A stretch of DNA of 64,000 nt from Eubacteriaceae bacterium ES3 (GTDB taxonomy: Bacteria; Bacillota; Clostridia; Eubacteriales; Eubacteriaceae): contig CP130741.1 of NCBI GenBank assembly GCA_030586155.1, positions 3,156,680 to 3,220,679 on the forward strand, in the 5' to 3' direction. Of this stretch, positions 34,613 to 44,274 are shown piece after piece. The notes beneath the pieces are model-generated. The model worked only from the letters and a program-made list of their open reading frames with translations, was not told the DNA's origin and did not search any database. Numbering within the stretch: position 1 is the stretch's first letter; the number at the start of each line of letters is the position of its first letter. The translations under genes were made by a program, and so were the position numbers.

Positions 34613-35503
34613 ATGGCAATCAAATTCATTGTCGATTCCATGTGCGAGACCAACAGCGAAATCCTTTACCGCTACGACTTCGATGTGCTTCATATTCCGG
34701 TCTCACTGGATGACAAAACTTATTCCGATGGGATCGATATTACACCGCAGATGGTTATCGATTTTGTGGAAAACAATAAAAAAAGCTTCCCGAAAACAGC
34801 TCAGATCATGCCTACTGATATGATGAACCTTTTTGAAAAACATTTAAAAAACGGCGATGATGTAATTTATCTGGCTTTTTCGTCTAAATTATCAGGAACT
34901 TATCAGACCGCCAGTCTTTTAATTAGGGATTTCAGGGAAAAATATCCTGAACGTAAAATCACAGTCGTTGATTCATTATCTGCGACAACCGGCCAGGCTC
35001 TAATTCTCTATCAGGGCCTTAAGCTTGATAAATTAAACCGGCCCTATGAAGAAATCGTCGAAACTATGAACTTTCTTGCTCACCATATCCAAATTTTCTT
35101 TCTCGTTGGCGATATCAAGTGGCTGGCTCAAGGGGGGCGAATCAGCAAGAATGCTGCAATGATCGGTGATATGCTTAAAATCGTTCCAATCCTCTATATT
35201 CCCGATGGTGAAATTCATGTTTACGAAAAAATCCGTGGCGAGAAAAAGGCCTTAAAACGGCTTTTTGCTATCATCGAAGAAAAAATGGGACCTCATCGCA
35301 ACCAGATTATGGGGCTGGTTCAAAGCACAGCTCCCGGACTGCAGGACAAAGCAATGAAGCATTTCGAAAAAGAACTGGGGATCAAAAATTTCATGACCCC
35401 CGAAGGTGCCGGTTCCGCCCTTACCGTTCATATCGGAAAAAACTGTTTGGGGATCATGTTCTTTGACGATTTGCCTGACAACTATGTCAACGTCATCCCT
35501 TAA
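34613..35503 (+). CDS. DegV-family fatty-acid-binding protein
   Basis: A 296-residue protein with the DegV start IKFIVDSMCETNSEI and the conserved sequences DDVIYLAFSSKLSGTYQTA and VDSLSATTGQALI, which contact the bound acyl carboxylate. WLAQGGRISKNAAMIGDML is another family mark. DegV (FakB) proteins present fatty acids to the FakA kinase for phospholipid synthesis. FakA is not in the window. The gene has its own promoter and terminator. Confidence 0.92.
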   Translation: MAIKFIVDSMCETNSEILYRYDFDVLHIPVSLDDKTYSDGIDITPQMVIDFVENNKKSFPKTAQIMPTDMMNLFEKHLKNGDDVIYLAFSSKLSGTYQTASLLIRDFREKYPERKITVVDSLSATTGQALILYQGLKLDKLNRPYEEIVETMNFLAHHIQIFFLVGDIKWLAQGGRISKNAAMIGDMLKIVPILYIPDGEIHVYEKIRGEKKALKRLFAIIEEKMGPHRNQIMGLVQSTAPGLQDKAMKHFEKELGIKNFMTPEGAGSALTVHIGKNCLGIMFFDDLPDNYVNVIP

Positions 35504-35510
35504 AGATAAA

Positions 35511-35538
35511 AAGCACTGAAGTAAATCAGTGCTTTTTT
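35511..35538. terminator. Terminator between degV and AIM24-type gene
   Basis: AAAAGCACTGA, loop of six, TCAGTGCTTTT, then more T. It lies between two convergent genes and serves both. Confidence 0.85.
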
Positions 35539-35540
35539 AT

Positions 35541-36221
35541 TTAGCCTTTTTCCGGCATGGACATGGCGATCAGATTGACAATTCGGCTCAACGGCATGGT
35601 CTGCAGCCAGACCCGACCAGGGCCCTTTAAGGTTGCCAGAAATACGCCTTCACCGCTTAAAAACATATTTTTAACACCCTTAACGGTTTGAATATCAAAG
35701 GATACTGATTCTTCGAACATCCCCACATGACCCTGATCGACCTTCATAACCTCGCCCGGAGCCAGGTTATATTCCATCACCGACCCATCCAGCTCAACAA
35801 AGGCTGTACCCGGTCCTGTCAGTTTCTGGAGGATAAATCCTTCTCCGCCAAACAAGCCTACACCGAGACTTTTCTTAAAATATATATCCAGATCAATAGA
35901 AGTTTCAGCGGCTAGAAAAGCTCTTTTTTGGCAAATGATCGTTTGTCCTTTTTGCAGGGGCAAGGCTCTGATTTCTCCCGGAAAACTCGAAGTGAAAGCA
36001 ATATGACCGCCGTCTCGGCCTGAAGTATAAGTTGTCATAAATAAAGAATCTCCGGAAAATGTTCGCTTAAGACCTTTTAGCAGGCCCCCTTTGGTATTGG
36101 TTTCCATTTTCATCCCATCAGACATCCATGACATTCCACCTGATTCAGTGAAAATTGACTCTCCGCCTTCCAGGTTGACCAATACAACCGGCAGATTTCC
36201 GCCCTTAATTTCATAATTCAT
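35541..36221 (-). CDS. AIM24/TIGR00266-family protein
   Basis: A 226-residue protein from the ATG at 36221, with AGGAGG seven bases upstream; the reading frame extends to 36251 without a better site. It is a beta-rich AIM24 protein: MNYEIKGGNLPVVLVNLEGGESIFTESGGMSWM at the start and GEGFILQKLTGPGTAFVELDGSVMEYNLAPGE in the middle. There is no signal peptide. The family fold is a trefoil-like barrel of unknown biochemical role. Confidence 0.88.
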   Translation of the reverse strand: MNYEIKGGNLPVVLVNLEGGESIFTESGGMSWMSDGMKMETNTKGGLLKGLKRTFSGDSLFMTTYTSGRDGGHIAFTSSFPGEIRALPLQKGQTIICQKRAFLAAETSIDLDIYFKKSLGVGLFGGEGFILQKLTGPGTAFVELDGSVMEYNLAPGEVMKVDQGHVGMFEESVSFDIQTVKGVKNMFLSGEGVFLATLKGPGRVWLQTMPLSRIVNLIAMSMPEKG

Positions 36222-36337
36222 AGTCTTTCCTCCTCTTTTATCTTTAAACAATAAAAATACAGCAAACAGAATCCGGAAAATTTTATTTCCAGTCTGCCCG
36301 CTGTACTTGTATACCCTAAAGGAGGGCTAAATAACAA

Positions 36338-38260
36338 TTATTTTTTTGATTTAATCAGGTTGATCAGTCCACCAGCAAGCAGCATTTCTTTCTGGCGCTG
36401 TGAAACTTCGATTTTCATCGTATAAGTTAAGCCCTTTGTTTTATTAATCAGCTTGGCTTCACCATCTTTAACCGCCTGCAGCGCATCTTCAATGGCCAAT
36501 TCGTCATTTAATGATATGGTATCGTAGTCTGCTTCATCGACAAATTCCAATGGCAGAATCCCATTGTTAATCAGGTTGTTTTTATGAATTCTGGCAAAAG
36601 ATTTTACCGCAACCCCTTTGATTCCCAGGTAAACAGGGGCCAGTGCAGCATGTTCACGACTGGAACCCTGACCATAGTTGGAACCGCCTACAATAAATCC
36701 ACCTTTATTATCAATGGCTCGTTGTGGGAATTCCGCATCACAGGGAGTCAGACAGTAATTTGAAAGGTAAGGAATATTAGATCGGTATGGCAGAAGTTTT
36801 GCGTTCGATGGCATAATATGGTCAGTGGTTATATTATCTTCTACGACGATTAATGCTTTTCCAGCGACTTCTTTTTCAAGCGGTTTTGTTTCAGGGAAAG
36901 GTTTGATATTTGGTCCTTTAATGACTTCCACTTCAGTGCCTTCCGGTGCCGGCTCCATCACCATAGTATCATTCAAAAGGAATGCTTCTGGCATTTCAAT
37001 ATCCGATAACTCCACCTTACCTAAAGGATTTGTTAGAACTCCAGCTAAAGCAGATACTGCAGCGGTTTCTGGACTTAACAGATAAACATCGGCAGATGGT
37101 GTTCCCGATCGCCCAAAGAAGTTTCGATTAAAGGTTCTAAGGGATACTGCATCGGTACAGGGTGCTTGACCCATTCCAATACAAGGGCCGCAACCACACT
37201 CAAGGATTCGGGCACCAGCATTTAATAAATCTGCTAAAGCACCATTTTCAGCAAGCATAGTCAAAACCTGTTTTGATCCCGGTGCTATAACAAAGGAAAC
37301 ATTCTCAGCAATGGTTTTTCCCTTCATGATTTTCGCAACCTTCATCAGATCCAGCCAGGATGAATTGGTACAAGAGCCAATAGCAACCTGATTAACTGGC
37401 ATGCCTTCAATCTCTGAAACCTTGACAACCTTATCAGGGCTGTGAGGACAGGCTGTTAATGGTTCCAGCGCTGATAAATCGACCTTAACAACCTCATCAT
37501 ATTCAGCATCGCTATCTGCTGCAAGTGCTTTAAAATCTTCAACTCTGCCCTGGGCTTTTAAAAATTTCTCGGTCATTTCATCGGATGGGAAGATTGAAGT
37601 TGTCGCTCCCAGTTCCGCACCCATATTGGTAATGGTTGCCCGTTCGGGAACAGTTAAAGTTTTAACCCCTTCACCGGTATATTCAAAGACTTTATTTACG
37701 CCACCTTTAACCGTACATTGTCTTAGTACTTCCAGGATGACATCCTTTGAAGACACACCGGTTCGAAGTTTTCCGGTCAATTCCACCTGAACAACTTTAG
37801 GCATGATAATATAATAAGGATCACCAGCCATGGCAACTGCCACATCCAGACCTCCAGCACCAATCGCCAGCATCCCAATTCCACCGCCAGTCGGTGTATG
37901 ACTGTCCGAGCCTACCAGTGTATCACCTGGTACGCCGAAGCGTTCAATCTGAACCTGATGACAAATACCGTTACCCGGTTTTGAAAAATAAACCCCGTGC
38001 TTTTTGGTAACACTTTGAATATAACGATGATCATCCATATTTTCAGGGCCCTCCTGAAGCATATTGTGATCAATATAAGCTAATGACTTTTTAGTTTTTA
38101 CTCGCGGCACTTCCATTGCTTCAAACTGCAGATAAGCCATAGTCCCGGTGGAATCCTGTGTCAGGGTCTGGTCAATACGAATCCCGATCTCCTCGCCCTT
38201 TACCATTTCACCCACAACCAGGTGATTTGCAATAATTTTCTCGGTTAATGTTTGTCCCAT
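36338..38260 (-). CDS. acnA: Aconitate hydratase
   Basis: A 640-residue aconitase, close to the compact mitochondrial-like bacterial form. Cluster ligands are in IGSCTNSSWLDLMK and LECGCGPCIGMG; substrate-binding sequences include GSDSHTPTGGGIGMLAIGAGG and GSNYGQGSSREHAALAPVYLG in the C-terminal swivel domain. It interconverts citrate and isocitrate. In an anaerobe this serves mostly glutamate synthesis. No citrate synthase or isocitrate dehydrogenase gene is adjacent. Confidence 0.94.
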   Translation of the reverse strand: MGQTLTEKIIANHLVVGEMVKGEEIGIRIDQTLTQDSTGTMAYLQFEAMEVPRVKTKKSLAYIDHNMLQEGPENMDDHRYIQSVTKKHGVYFSKPGNGICHQVQIERFGVPGDTLVGSDSHTPTGGGIGMLAIGAGGLDVAVAMAGDPYYIIMPKVVQVELTGKLRTGVSSKDVILEVLRQCTVKGGVNKVFEYTGEGVKTLTVPERATITNMGAELGATTSIFPSDEMTEKFLKAQGRVEDFKALAADSDAEYDEVVKVDLSALEPLTACPHSPDKVVKVSEIEGMPVNQVAIGSCTNSSWLDLMKVAKIMKGKTIAENVSFVIAPGSKQVLTMLAENGALADLLNAGARILECGCGPCIGMGQAPCTDAVSLRTFNRNFFGRSGTPSADVYLLSPETAAVSALAGVLTNPLGKVELSDIEMPEAFLLNDTMVMEPAPEGTEVEVIKGPNIKPFPETKPLEKEVAGKALIVVEDNITTDHIMPSNAKLLPYRSNIPYLSNYCLTPCDAEFPQRAIDNKGGFIVGGSNYGQGSSREHAALAPVYLGIKGVAVKSFARIHKNNLINNGILPLEFVDEADYDTISLNDELAIEDALQAVKDGEAKLINKTKGLTYTMKIEVSQRQKEMLLAGGLINLIKSKK

Positions 38261-38364
38261 TGAATTTCCTTTCCTCTACAAATAACGTTTTATATTTACG
38301 GTGTCAAACTGTTTGAATGAATATTATAACATTTTTCAGATAATTTTGCCAATTTTTCCAGCCT

Positions 38365-40398
38365 TCAACTTAAACTTCCCTCTTTTTTTCCACAAACCCT
38401 GTTACGGCCGGTTTCCTTCGCCTCATAGAGTGCCTCATCCGCTCTTGTAAAAAAGCTCAGCATCTCTTCATGCCGGGCACGCTGAGCGACACCAAAACTG
38501 GCTGTAACTATTTTTGCATCTGGGTGTTCAAAACTTTCTAAGACCTGTCGGATTCGCTCTGAAACCGCAATACCGGCTTCTAACGTAGTCTCTGGCATCA
38601 AAATGGCAAACTCTTCACCACCCCAGCGTACCAGGATATCCGTTTGTCTAAGCATTTCCTCAACCATTTCAGCCGTCTTTATTAATACTGCATCCCCAAT
38701 TTGATGTCCAAATGTATCATTAATCTTTTTAAAATGATCCAAATCAAAAATTACCATACTTAAATCGCTTCGGTATCGGTCTGCGTGTTCCATCTGCTTC
38801 TCAATTTTGCGATTAAAATAAGCCCTATTATAAATTCCCGTTAACGAATCTCTGGATGCCTCTTCTATCAATCTGCTTTCTTCATTTTTTTGATTGGTTA
38901 CATTAATAAGGATCCCTTCATATTCCCATTCAAAAGCATTCTTTTTAATTCTTTCAACCTGAATTTCTGCCCAGAACATTTCCCCCTCAAGATCATGAAG
39001 TTCCAGTTCAACACTTAAATGACTGGATTTTCTAATCATCCTATCCAAAAACGCATGAAAAATGCCACGACTGCCGAATATCTTTTCCGGACTCTCCTCC
39101 ATTACCTGTTTAAATTCTTCCGATGACTCACATTTAAACTGCTTAAGAAAATAAGGGTTTCCATACTTAAAGACCTGATCCTGGCCTAAAATAAACAGCC
39201 CTACGGGAATCGCTTCAACCAACTGCCGGCTCATCGTATCAATCGATCGGGCTAGTTCACCAAACTCATCGTTTCTTGACAATCCATAGATCTCTACTGA
39301 CCGTTCACCTTCTTTTAGAACAGTACTCTCCATTATTTTAGAAAATGGTTGGATCATCATCTTTTCTATTGCCATATTAATGAGTATTGCCAACAAACCC
39401 ATCAGACCCATCGCAACGATGAAATAAAAAAGCAGATTATTCAATGAAATAATATTCTCCATGTCATAAAAGGTTATGACATACCAGCCTGAATCTAAAA
39501 TGGGTGCTATAGCCCCATACTGAAAAGCTCCACCGGTTACTTCAAAGACATAGGAATCATCAATCCCGTGTTCATCAAAATATAACTTGGCTCGATCTAG
39601 ATCAAAGTTTGAATAATATTCATAAATCGTTTTGGACATATGCTGGCTGTCGTTATCACGCTCTGATAATTCCGTAATCTCATTGTTTTCCAATTCTATT
39701 AGGGCTGGTTCTTCCGGCTGTTCATCACTTGTTCTGCCCAATTGAATCTCGCCTTCTTCATTGATAACAAAAGTACGAACGCCATCCTGCTCATACAGTT
39801 TAAGGATATTATCAATGAAACCCTCCAGACCCATCTGAGTTCCCACAACACCCAAAATTTTTCCATCATCAATAACCTTCATATTGAGCCACATTCCTAA
39901 AGTATCTAAGAACCGATCCACATCAATTTTCAGGCTGTAGTCTTCTGAACTTTCCAATAGATCAAAATACCATCGATCCCGCTCATTGTTTATATCAAGC
40001 TGGCCTTCTGGCGGCGATATCTCCCCATCTGATGACTGATTAAAAAAGTAAAAGTCCTGGCTTTCCCCAGGAACCAAAAAAGTATTATGATACACAAAGA
40101 CCCGATTAAACTCCCGAACTGATTCCATCGCCGATTCTAAAGTCTTATCCCCATCAGGGTTTCTTAGAAATTCTTTTATCACACCTGTATTTGCCAGTTT
40201 CTCAACAACTCCTATTTCTCGGTTGACATAGGTATTGATTTCACCAACAATCTCATTATTAAATAAACGGGCATAGCCTTTAGATACCCCTTCAGCAATC
40301 TGCCAGACTTTTCCCAAAAATAAAAACCCGCTCATTATCATCACTGTTGTGACAATACACAACATCACAAATCTGAATTTTTGTTTTACACTTTTCAT
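38365..40398 (-). CDS. Diguanylate cyclase with extracellular Cache sensor and PAS domain
   Basis: A 677-residue membrane protein. A first membrane span (about 10-30) is followed by an extracellular double-Cache-like domain (about 35-320), a second span (FIVAMGLMGLLAILINMAI), a HAMP-like linker, a PAS domain (about 405-505) and a GGDEF domain (about 515-670). The active site reads RWGGEEFAILMP and the upstream DSLTGIYNRAYFNRKIEKQM is typical. An RxxD inhibitory site five residues before GGEEF appears as RQTD (MLRQTDILVRWGGEEF). It should make cyclic di-GMP in response to an outside ligand. Confidence 0.92.
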   Translation of the reverse strand: MKSVKQKFRFVMLCIVTTVMIMSGFLFLGKVWQIAEGVSKGYARLFNNEIVGEINTYVNREIGVVEKLANTGVIKEFLRNPDGDKTLESAMESVREFNRVFVYHNTFLVPGESQDFYFFNQSSDGEISPPEGQLDINNERDRWYFDLLESSEDYSLKIDVDRFLDTLGMWLNMKVIDDGKILGVVGTQMGLEGFIDNILKLYEQDGVRTFVINEEGEIQLGRTSDEQPEEPALIELENNEITELSERDNDSQHMSKTIYEYYSNFDLDRAKLYFDEHGIDDSYVFEVTGGAFQYGAIAPILDSGWYVITFYDMENIISLNNLLFYFIVAMGLMGLLAILINMAIEKMMIQPFSKIMESTVLKEGERSVEIYGLSRNDEFGELARSIDTMSRQLVEAIPVGLFILGQDQVFKYGNPYFLKQFKCESSEEFKQVMEESPEKIFGSRGIFHAFLDRMIRKSSHLSVELELHDLEGEMFWAEIQVERIKKNAFEWEYEGILINVTNQKNEESRLIEEASRDSLTGIYNRAYFNRKIEKQMEHADRYRSDLSMVIFDLDHFKKINDTFGHQIGDAVLIKTAEMVEEMLRQTDILVRWGGEEFAILMPETTLEAGIAVSERIRQVLESFEHPDAKIVTASFGVAQRARHEEMLSFFTRADEALYEAKETGRNRVCGKKEGSLS

Positions 40399-40509
40399 TG
40401 CTATTTCCTCGATGGTCTTAATTTAAAGTTTATTTAGGTATTACCCTTTTTAGTCATAGAATTATCATACTTTATAAAACTGAACTAAAGATTTATCCTC
40501 TAAAATACA

Positions 40510-40528
40510 AAATGGTTACAAACCATTT
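40510..40528. promoter_or_regulatory. Perfect inverted repeat, possible operator
   Basis: AAATGGTT, ACA, AACCATTT: an 8-3-8 perfect palindrome in the divergent gap between the diguanylate cyclase and the alarmone synthetase genes. The dimensions suit a dimeric helix-turn-helix repressor. Which gene it controls is unknown. Confidence 0.4.
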
Positions 40529-40541
40529 CAATTAATTAGAA

Positions 40542-40590
40542 AGGTATGCCTGAATAACAATCAGCTCAAGCTGAATTTTTTTATTCGGGC
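40542..40590 (+). promoter_or_regulatory. Attenuator-like leader of the alarmone synthetase gene
   Basis: AAAGGT precedes ATG CCT GAA TAA, a three-codon mini-ORF (40546-40557). Its sequence GCCTGAATAA (40548-40557) can pair with TTATTCGGGC (40581-40590). Inside lies TCAGCT-CA-AGCTGA followed by T7, an intrinsic terminator shape. The end of the outer stem is two bases before the GTG at 40592. The nested layout suggests control of RelQ-like synthesis by premature termination or by hiding the start region. Confidence 0.4.
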
Positions 40591-40591
40591 A

Positions 40592-41263
40592 GTGAATTAT
40601 TTTATGGAAATAAATCATATGGCATTCTCCAATGATCCCCAAGTCAACAACGTCCTGAAGGATTTTATCAAAACCCAGCAGGTCTATCGGGCTGCAATCA
40701 AAGAAATCAAAACTAAATTGGAAATTCTCGACGAGGAATTCCAGGCCCGATATGATCATAACCCTATTCATCATATGGAATATCGACTCAAAAGTCCTAA
40801 AAGTATCATCGAAAAAATGCAGAAAAAGGGCTACGAAATCAGCACAGAATCGATCTGTAAAAACCTTACCGACATCGCCGGTGTGCGGGTTATCTGTAAT
40901 TATCTAAGTGACATCAACCGAATTGCCAATCTGCTTTTACGCCAGGACGATATCACCCTGGTAAGAAAAAATGATTATGTGGCTCATCCCAAAGAAAATG
41001 GCTACCGCAGCCTTCATTTGATCGTCCTGGTCCCAATTTTTTTGGCCGAACGTACCGAGTCAATACCGGTCGAAATCCAGGTTCGAACAATCGCCATGAA
41101 TTTTTGGGCCAGTCTTGAACATCAGCTCAAGTATAAAGCCCATACCAATATCTCTGAAGATCTGGGCGACCGCCTAAAAGTGTGTGCATCATCGATTACC
41201 CATTTAGACGAAGAAATGCAGTCCATTTACACCGAAATTAAAAACGGCGTTCACCCCATATAG
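40592..41263 (+). CDS. Small alarmone (ppGpp) synthetase, RelQ/YjbM-like
   Basis: A 223-residue single-domain synthetase without the HD hydrolase or regulatory domains of long RelA/Spo proteins. Signature regions are YRLKSPKSIIEKMQKKGYEI, ITDIAGVRV-like LTDIAGVRVICNYLSDINRI, NDYVAHPKENGYRSLHLIVLV and VEIQVRTIAMNFWASLEHQLKYK. It makes ppGpp/pppGpp from GDP/GTP and ATP. The start is unclear: GTG at 40592 and ATG at 40604 both lack a good ribosome site, which fits with translation control by the leader hairpin. Confidence 0.9.
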   Translation: MNYFMEINHMAFSNDPQVNNVLKDFIKTQQVYRAAIKEIKTKLEILDEEFQARYDHNPIHHMEYRLKSPKSIIEKMQKKGYEISTESICKNLTDIAGVRVICNYLSDINRIANLLLRQDDITLVRKNDYVAHPKENGYRSLHLIVLVPIFLAERTESIPVEIQVRTIAMNFWASLEHQLKYKAHTNISEDLGDRLKVCASSITHLDEEMQSIYTEIKNGVHPI

Positions 41264-41280
41264 AAAGAAATGGCGGACAT

Positions 41281-41309
41281 AAAAAAGGACCACACATTTC
41301 TGTGTGATC
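41281..41309 (-). terminator. Terminator of the zinc operon
   Basis: On the minus strand GATCACAC and GTGTGGTC pair around AGAAAT, followed by CTTTTTT, 55 bases after the zur stop. Confidence 0.65.
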
Positions 41310-41363
41310 GTTCATCTGCACCCGGTTTTAGGTATTTAACCGTTCTACTTGACAAGGGGCATA

Positions 41364-41795
41364 TTATTCTTCTGGTGTTTTCCCTTCATTTTGACAAGTC
41401 GGACAATAGCCATAAACATCCAGTTTGTGGCCTACAATTGAATAACCCGTCTCGCATTGGAGCCTTTCTTCATACCCGTGAAGTGGACAATGCTCAATCG
41501 GGACTATTTTTTTGCAAGCCAGACAAACCAGATAGTGGCGATGAGCCGGGCTGTTATATTCATATACCGTTCGGTTATCGCCGGAGAGGTTAAGTTTCAA
41601 GACCAGGTCCTTATCACAAAGAAGATCCAGATTCCGATATACTGTCGACAAATTGATTGAATGATTTTGCAGTTCATAGAAAATATCATCTGCTGAAAGG
41701 GGATGTTCTGATTTTTTCAGAACGGAAAGAATGGCAACTCGATGTTTTGTCAGTTTTAATCCTTTTGCTTTTAAGTTCTCACTGATTTTTTTCAC
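41364..41795 (-). CDS. zur: Fur-family zinc regulator
   Basis: A 143-residue Fur-family protein. The winged helix is LKLTKHRVAILSVLKKSEHPLSADDIFYELQ...LSTVYRNLDLLCDK. Metal ligands include HRHYLVCLACKKIVPIEHCPLH and the C-terminal CPTCQ. The gene overlaps the znuB stop by 17 bp and ends a zinc-uptake operon, so Zur is much more likely than Fur or PerR. It should repress the operon through the palindrome at 44275-44295. Confidence 0.88.
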   Translation of the reverse strand: MKKISENLKAKGLKLTKHRVAILSVLKKSEHPLSADDIFYELQNHSINLSTVYRNLDLLCDKDLVLKLNLSGDNRTVYEYNSPAHRHYLVCLACKKIVPIEHCPLHGYEERLQCETGYSIVGHKLDVYGYCPTCQNEGKTPEE

Positions 41796-42624
41796 GAATC
41801 TGCCTTCCTAATCCTTTTTTTGCTCTGATTCTTTTTACCATAAACATTAAAAAATAGACCATACCTGATAACAAAACAATTGCAGCTCCGGATGCAATAT
41901 TTAAGGTGTAGGATAAATAAATACCAAAAACACAGAATAAAACCCCTAAGATCGCAGCCGTCATCATTCTTTTGGCCAGATTACTGGTGATCATTGCGGC
42001 AATGGCTGCCGGAGCCGTCAGCAGCGCAATCACCAGAATAATTCCCACAACCCGGATCAGGGCTACCACTGTCATTGCCACTAGAATCAGCAGTATATTG
42101 TCCAGAAAATTTGTCTTTAAGCCTAAAATACCAGCGAACTCATCGTCAAATAGAAAGACCTTCCAGTGATTAAAAAAAGCAATCACACTAAAGCTGACAA
42201 CAGCTGTGATAACAAACATCAGCCAAAGGTCAGAGCGGGTAACAGACAAAATATTACCAAACAAATAAGAGCTTAAATCCGGTGGATACCCTGGCATCAG
42301 GGCAATAAAGAGAATCCCTAATGCCATCCCCATAGACCAGAATAAACCGATAATCACGTCAGTTCCCGACTGGCTCTTCTTACTGATTGCCCCAATTGCC
42401 AGGGCCGACAGAACGGCAAAAAGAAAGGCTCCAATAATTGGTTCAAAGCCCAGCAAATAACCTAACCCAACTCCGCCATAGGCCGTGTGGGCGATCCCGC
42501 CACTCATCATTACCAACTTTTTCTCAACTATAATGACACCAATCATGCCGCAGACTATGCTTGCTAAAATCCCCCCGAACAAAGCATTTTGCAGAAATTG
42601 ATATTCAAATAAGGCCTGAATCAT
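41779..42624 (-). CDS. znuB: Zinc ABC transporter permease
   Basis: A 281-residue integral membrane protein of the ABC-3 family with about eight or nine spans. SGGIAHTAYGGVGLGYLLGFEP is the typical permease motif near residue 42, and GIILVIALLTAPAAIAAMITSNLAKRM the later one. It forms the membrane channel of the ZnuABC complex. It overlaps znuC by four bases and zur by 17, a tightly coupled operon. Confidence 0.92.
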   Translation of the reverse strand: MIQALFEYQFLQNALFGGILASIVCGMIGVIIVEKKLVMMSGGIAHTAYGGVGLGYLLGFEPIIGAFLFAVLSALAIGAISKKSQSGTDVIIGLFWSMGMALGILFIALMPGYPPDLSSYLFGNILSVTRSDLWLMFVITAVVSFSVIAFFNHWKVFLFDDEFAGILGLKTNFLDNILLILVAMTVVALIRVVGIILVIALLTAPAAIAAMITSNLAKRMMTAAILGVLFCVFGIYLSYTLNIASGAAIVLLSGMVYFLMFMVKRIRAKKGLGRQIREKNQ

Positions 42625-43394
42625 TGATCACACCCCCCTTGATGTTCCTTTAATACACGATGGGGTACCCCGTGGGCAATCAAATCAACTGGACATCCGT
42701 ATAATTGGGTGACAATGCTTTCATTGAGCTCCGGTTCACCATGATACACCAATTTACAATTAAGACAGGCCAATCTGCCAACATGAGAAGAAATTGCCAA
42801 TAAATCGTGGGTCACCAGTACAATGGTCATCTCACGATTCAGTTCTTTGAGCAGCTGATAGATATCTTCCCGCGACCTGGCATCCACACTGGCTGTCGGT
42901 TCATCCAAAAATAGGATTCGCGGACGAACAGCCAAAGCCCTGGCAATCAGCATTCGCTGAAACTCACCGCCTGAAAGCGACGCAATCTGACGTTTTGCCA
43001 GCTGATGGATACCGACCTGCTTAAGCAGTTCAATCGCCGTTTCATGCTGCCCCCTGCTGTATTTAAAGAAGGGACGAATGCTACGGCTAATAAAACCAGT
43101 CTCAACGACTTCGACAACAGTCATGGGAAAGCCTCTATTAAGGCCGGAAAACTGGGGTACATAACCCAGAGGATTCGCATAAGGCGGGTCACTTTCTCCA
43201 AAAATTTCGATCTTCCCGGCATCAATTTCTGTCAGCCCTAAAAGTGCTTTCAAAAAGGTTGTTTTACCGCCCCCATTTGGACCGATGATCCCCAGATATT
43301 CGCCTTCTTCCACATCCAGGCAAACCCCTTCAAGCGCTGTTGTCTGTCCATAAGTAACAGTCAGGTCCTTTACTCGGATGGCTTTTTCACTCAT
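42621..43394 (-). CDS. znuC: Zinc ABC transporter ATPase
   Basis: A 257-residue ABC ATPase with Walker A GPNGGGKTTFLKALLG, signature LSGGEFQRMLIARAL and Walker B RILFLDEPTASVDARS. It powers zinc uptake through ZnuB. The C-terminal part carries Cys and His residues (LACLNCKLVYH, CPVDLIAHGVPH) that may sense zinc, which is an inference. It overlaps znuA and znuB by four bases each. Confidence 0.93.
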   Translation of the reverse strand: MSEKAIRVKDLTVTYGQTTALEGVCLDVEEGEYLGIIGPNGGGKTTFLKALLGLTEIDAGKIEIFGESDPPYANPLGYVPQFSGLNRGFPMTVVEVVETGFISRSIRPFFKYSRGQHETAIELLKQVGIHQLAKRQIASLSGGEFQRMLIARALAVRPRILFLDEPTASVDARSREDIYQLLKELNREMTIVLVTHDLLAISSHVGRLACLNCKLVYHGEPELNESIVTQLYGCPVDLIAHGVPHRVLKEHQGGCDQ

Positions 43395-44254
43395 TCCATT
43401 GCCTCAGCCATCGTTTCTGCCATATTGCTCATATTATTAAGGTAGTCTGCCGAAAGCGGCTCGAGCTGAATAGTTTTCCCACCTAGTTCTTCGGCGAAGG
43501 CCTGAGACTGACTGCTGTCAATTTCTTCCTGATAAAATATCACTTTGATATTTTTTTCTTTGGCCAGATCAATGGCTGCCTGAAGTTGCTGAGGGGTCGC
43601 CTCTTTACCTTCTTCTTCAAGGGCAACCATCGTCAATCCGTAATCATCAGCCAGGTAGCCAAAGGCCGGATGATAAGCAATAAAGGTCATATTTTGCACC
43701 TCCGAGAGTGCTGCTTTTATTTCTGTATCAACTGCTTCAAGTTGTTCTTTATAGCTTTGAGCATTAGCCTCATAGTTTTTCGCATTTTCAGGATCCAATT
43801 CAGACATTTCAGCACAAATGGTATCAATCATCACGCCTACTCTTTTAGGTGACAACCAGATGTGAGGATCACGGCCGCCATCTTCAAATGTTCGGTCCGG
43901 ATAAACCTCTGCTACCGCATCTTCCAGGGCAACAACTTCAACATCCCCTACGTTAAATAAAATATTGGCTTCTTCGGTTGGAACCCCAATCGTAAAATAA
44001 AGTTCAGACTCACTAAAGTCTGCCATTTCCTGGGGAGTCGGTTCGTAATTTTCCGGACTGTTGCCTGGGGGCACCAGGACAACCACTTCTACCAGATCGC
44101 CACATACCGCTTCCACAAAAGTCTGCTCTGGTACAATGGTTACGGCTACGACAGGTTTTTCACTGGAGACACTTCCTTCAGCTGAACTTGTGCAGCCAGT
44201 CATCAAAAACAATAAGAGTCCATATAACAGGATCAGCATCAAATTTCTTTTCAT
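43391..44254 (-). CDS. znuA: Zinc-binding lipoprotein, ZnuA type
   Basis: A 287-residue lipoprotein with signal MKRNLMLILLYGLLLFLMTGC and the lipidated cysteine at 21. Cluster A-I features are VVVLVPPGNSPENYEPTPQ, GGRDPHIWLSPKRVG (His ligand) and TFIAYHPAFGYLADDYGL. The His-rich loop of proteobacterial ZnuA is absent, leaving some chance of manganese specificity; the zur partner and operator favour zinc. It is the first gene of the operon, 20 bp from a palindromic operator. Confidence 0.88.
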   Translation of the reverse strand: MKRNLMLILLYGLLLFLMTGCTSSAEGSVSSEKPVVAVTIVPEQTFVEAVCGDLVEVVVLVPPGNSPENYEPTPQEMADFSESELYFTIGVPTEEANILFNVGDVEVVALEDAVAEVYPDRTFEDGGRDPHIWLSPKRVGVMIDTICAEMSELDPENAKNYEANAQSYKEQLEAVDTEIKAALSEVQNMTFIAYHPAFGYLADDYGLTMVALEEEGKEATPQQLQAAIDLAKEKNIKVIFYQEEIDSSQSQAFAEELGGKTIQLEPLSADYLNNMSNMAETMAEAME

Positions 44255-44274
44255 CTTTTCACCTTATCCTTTTT

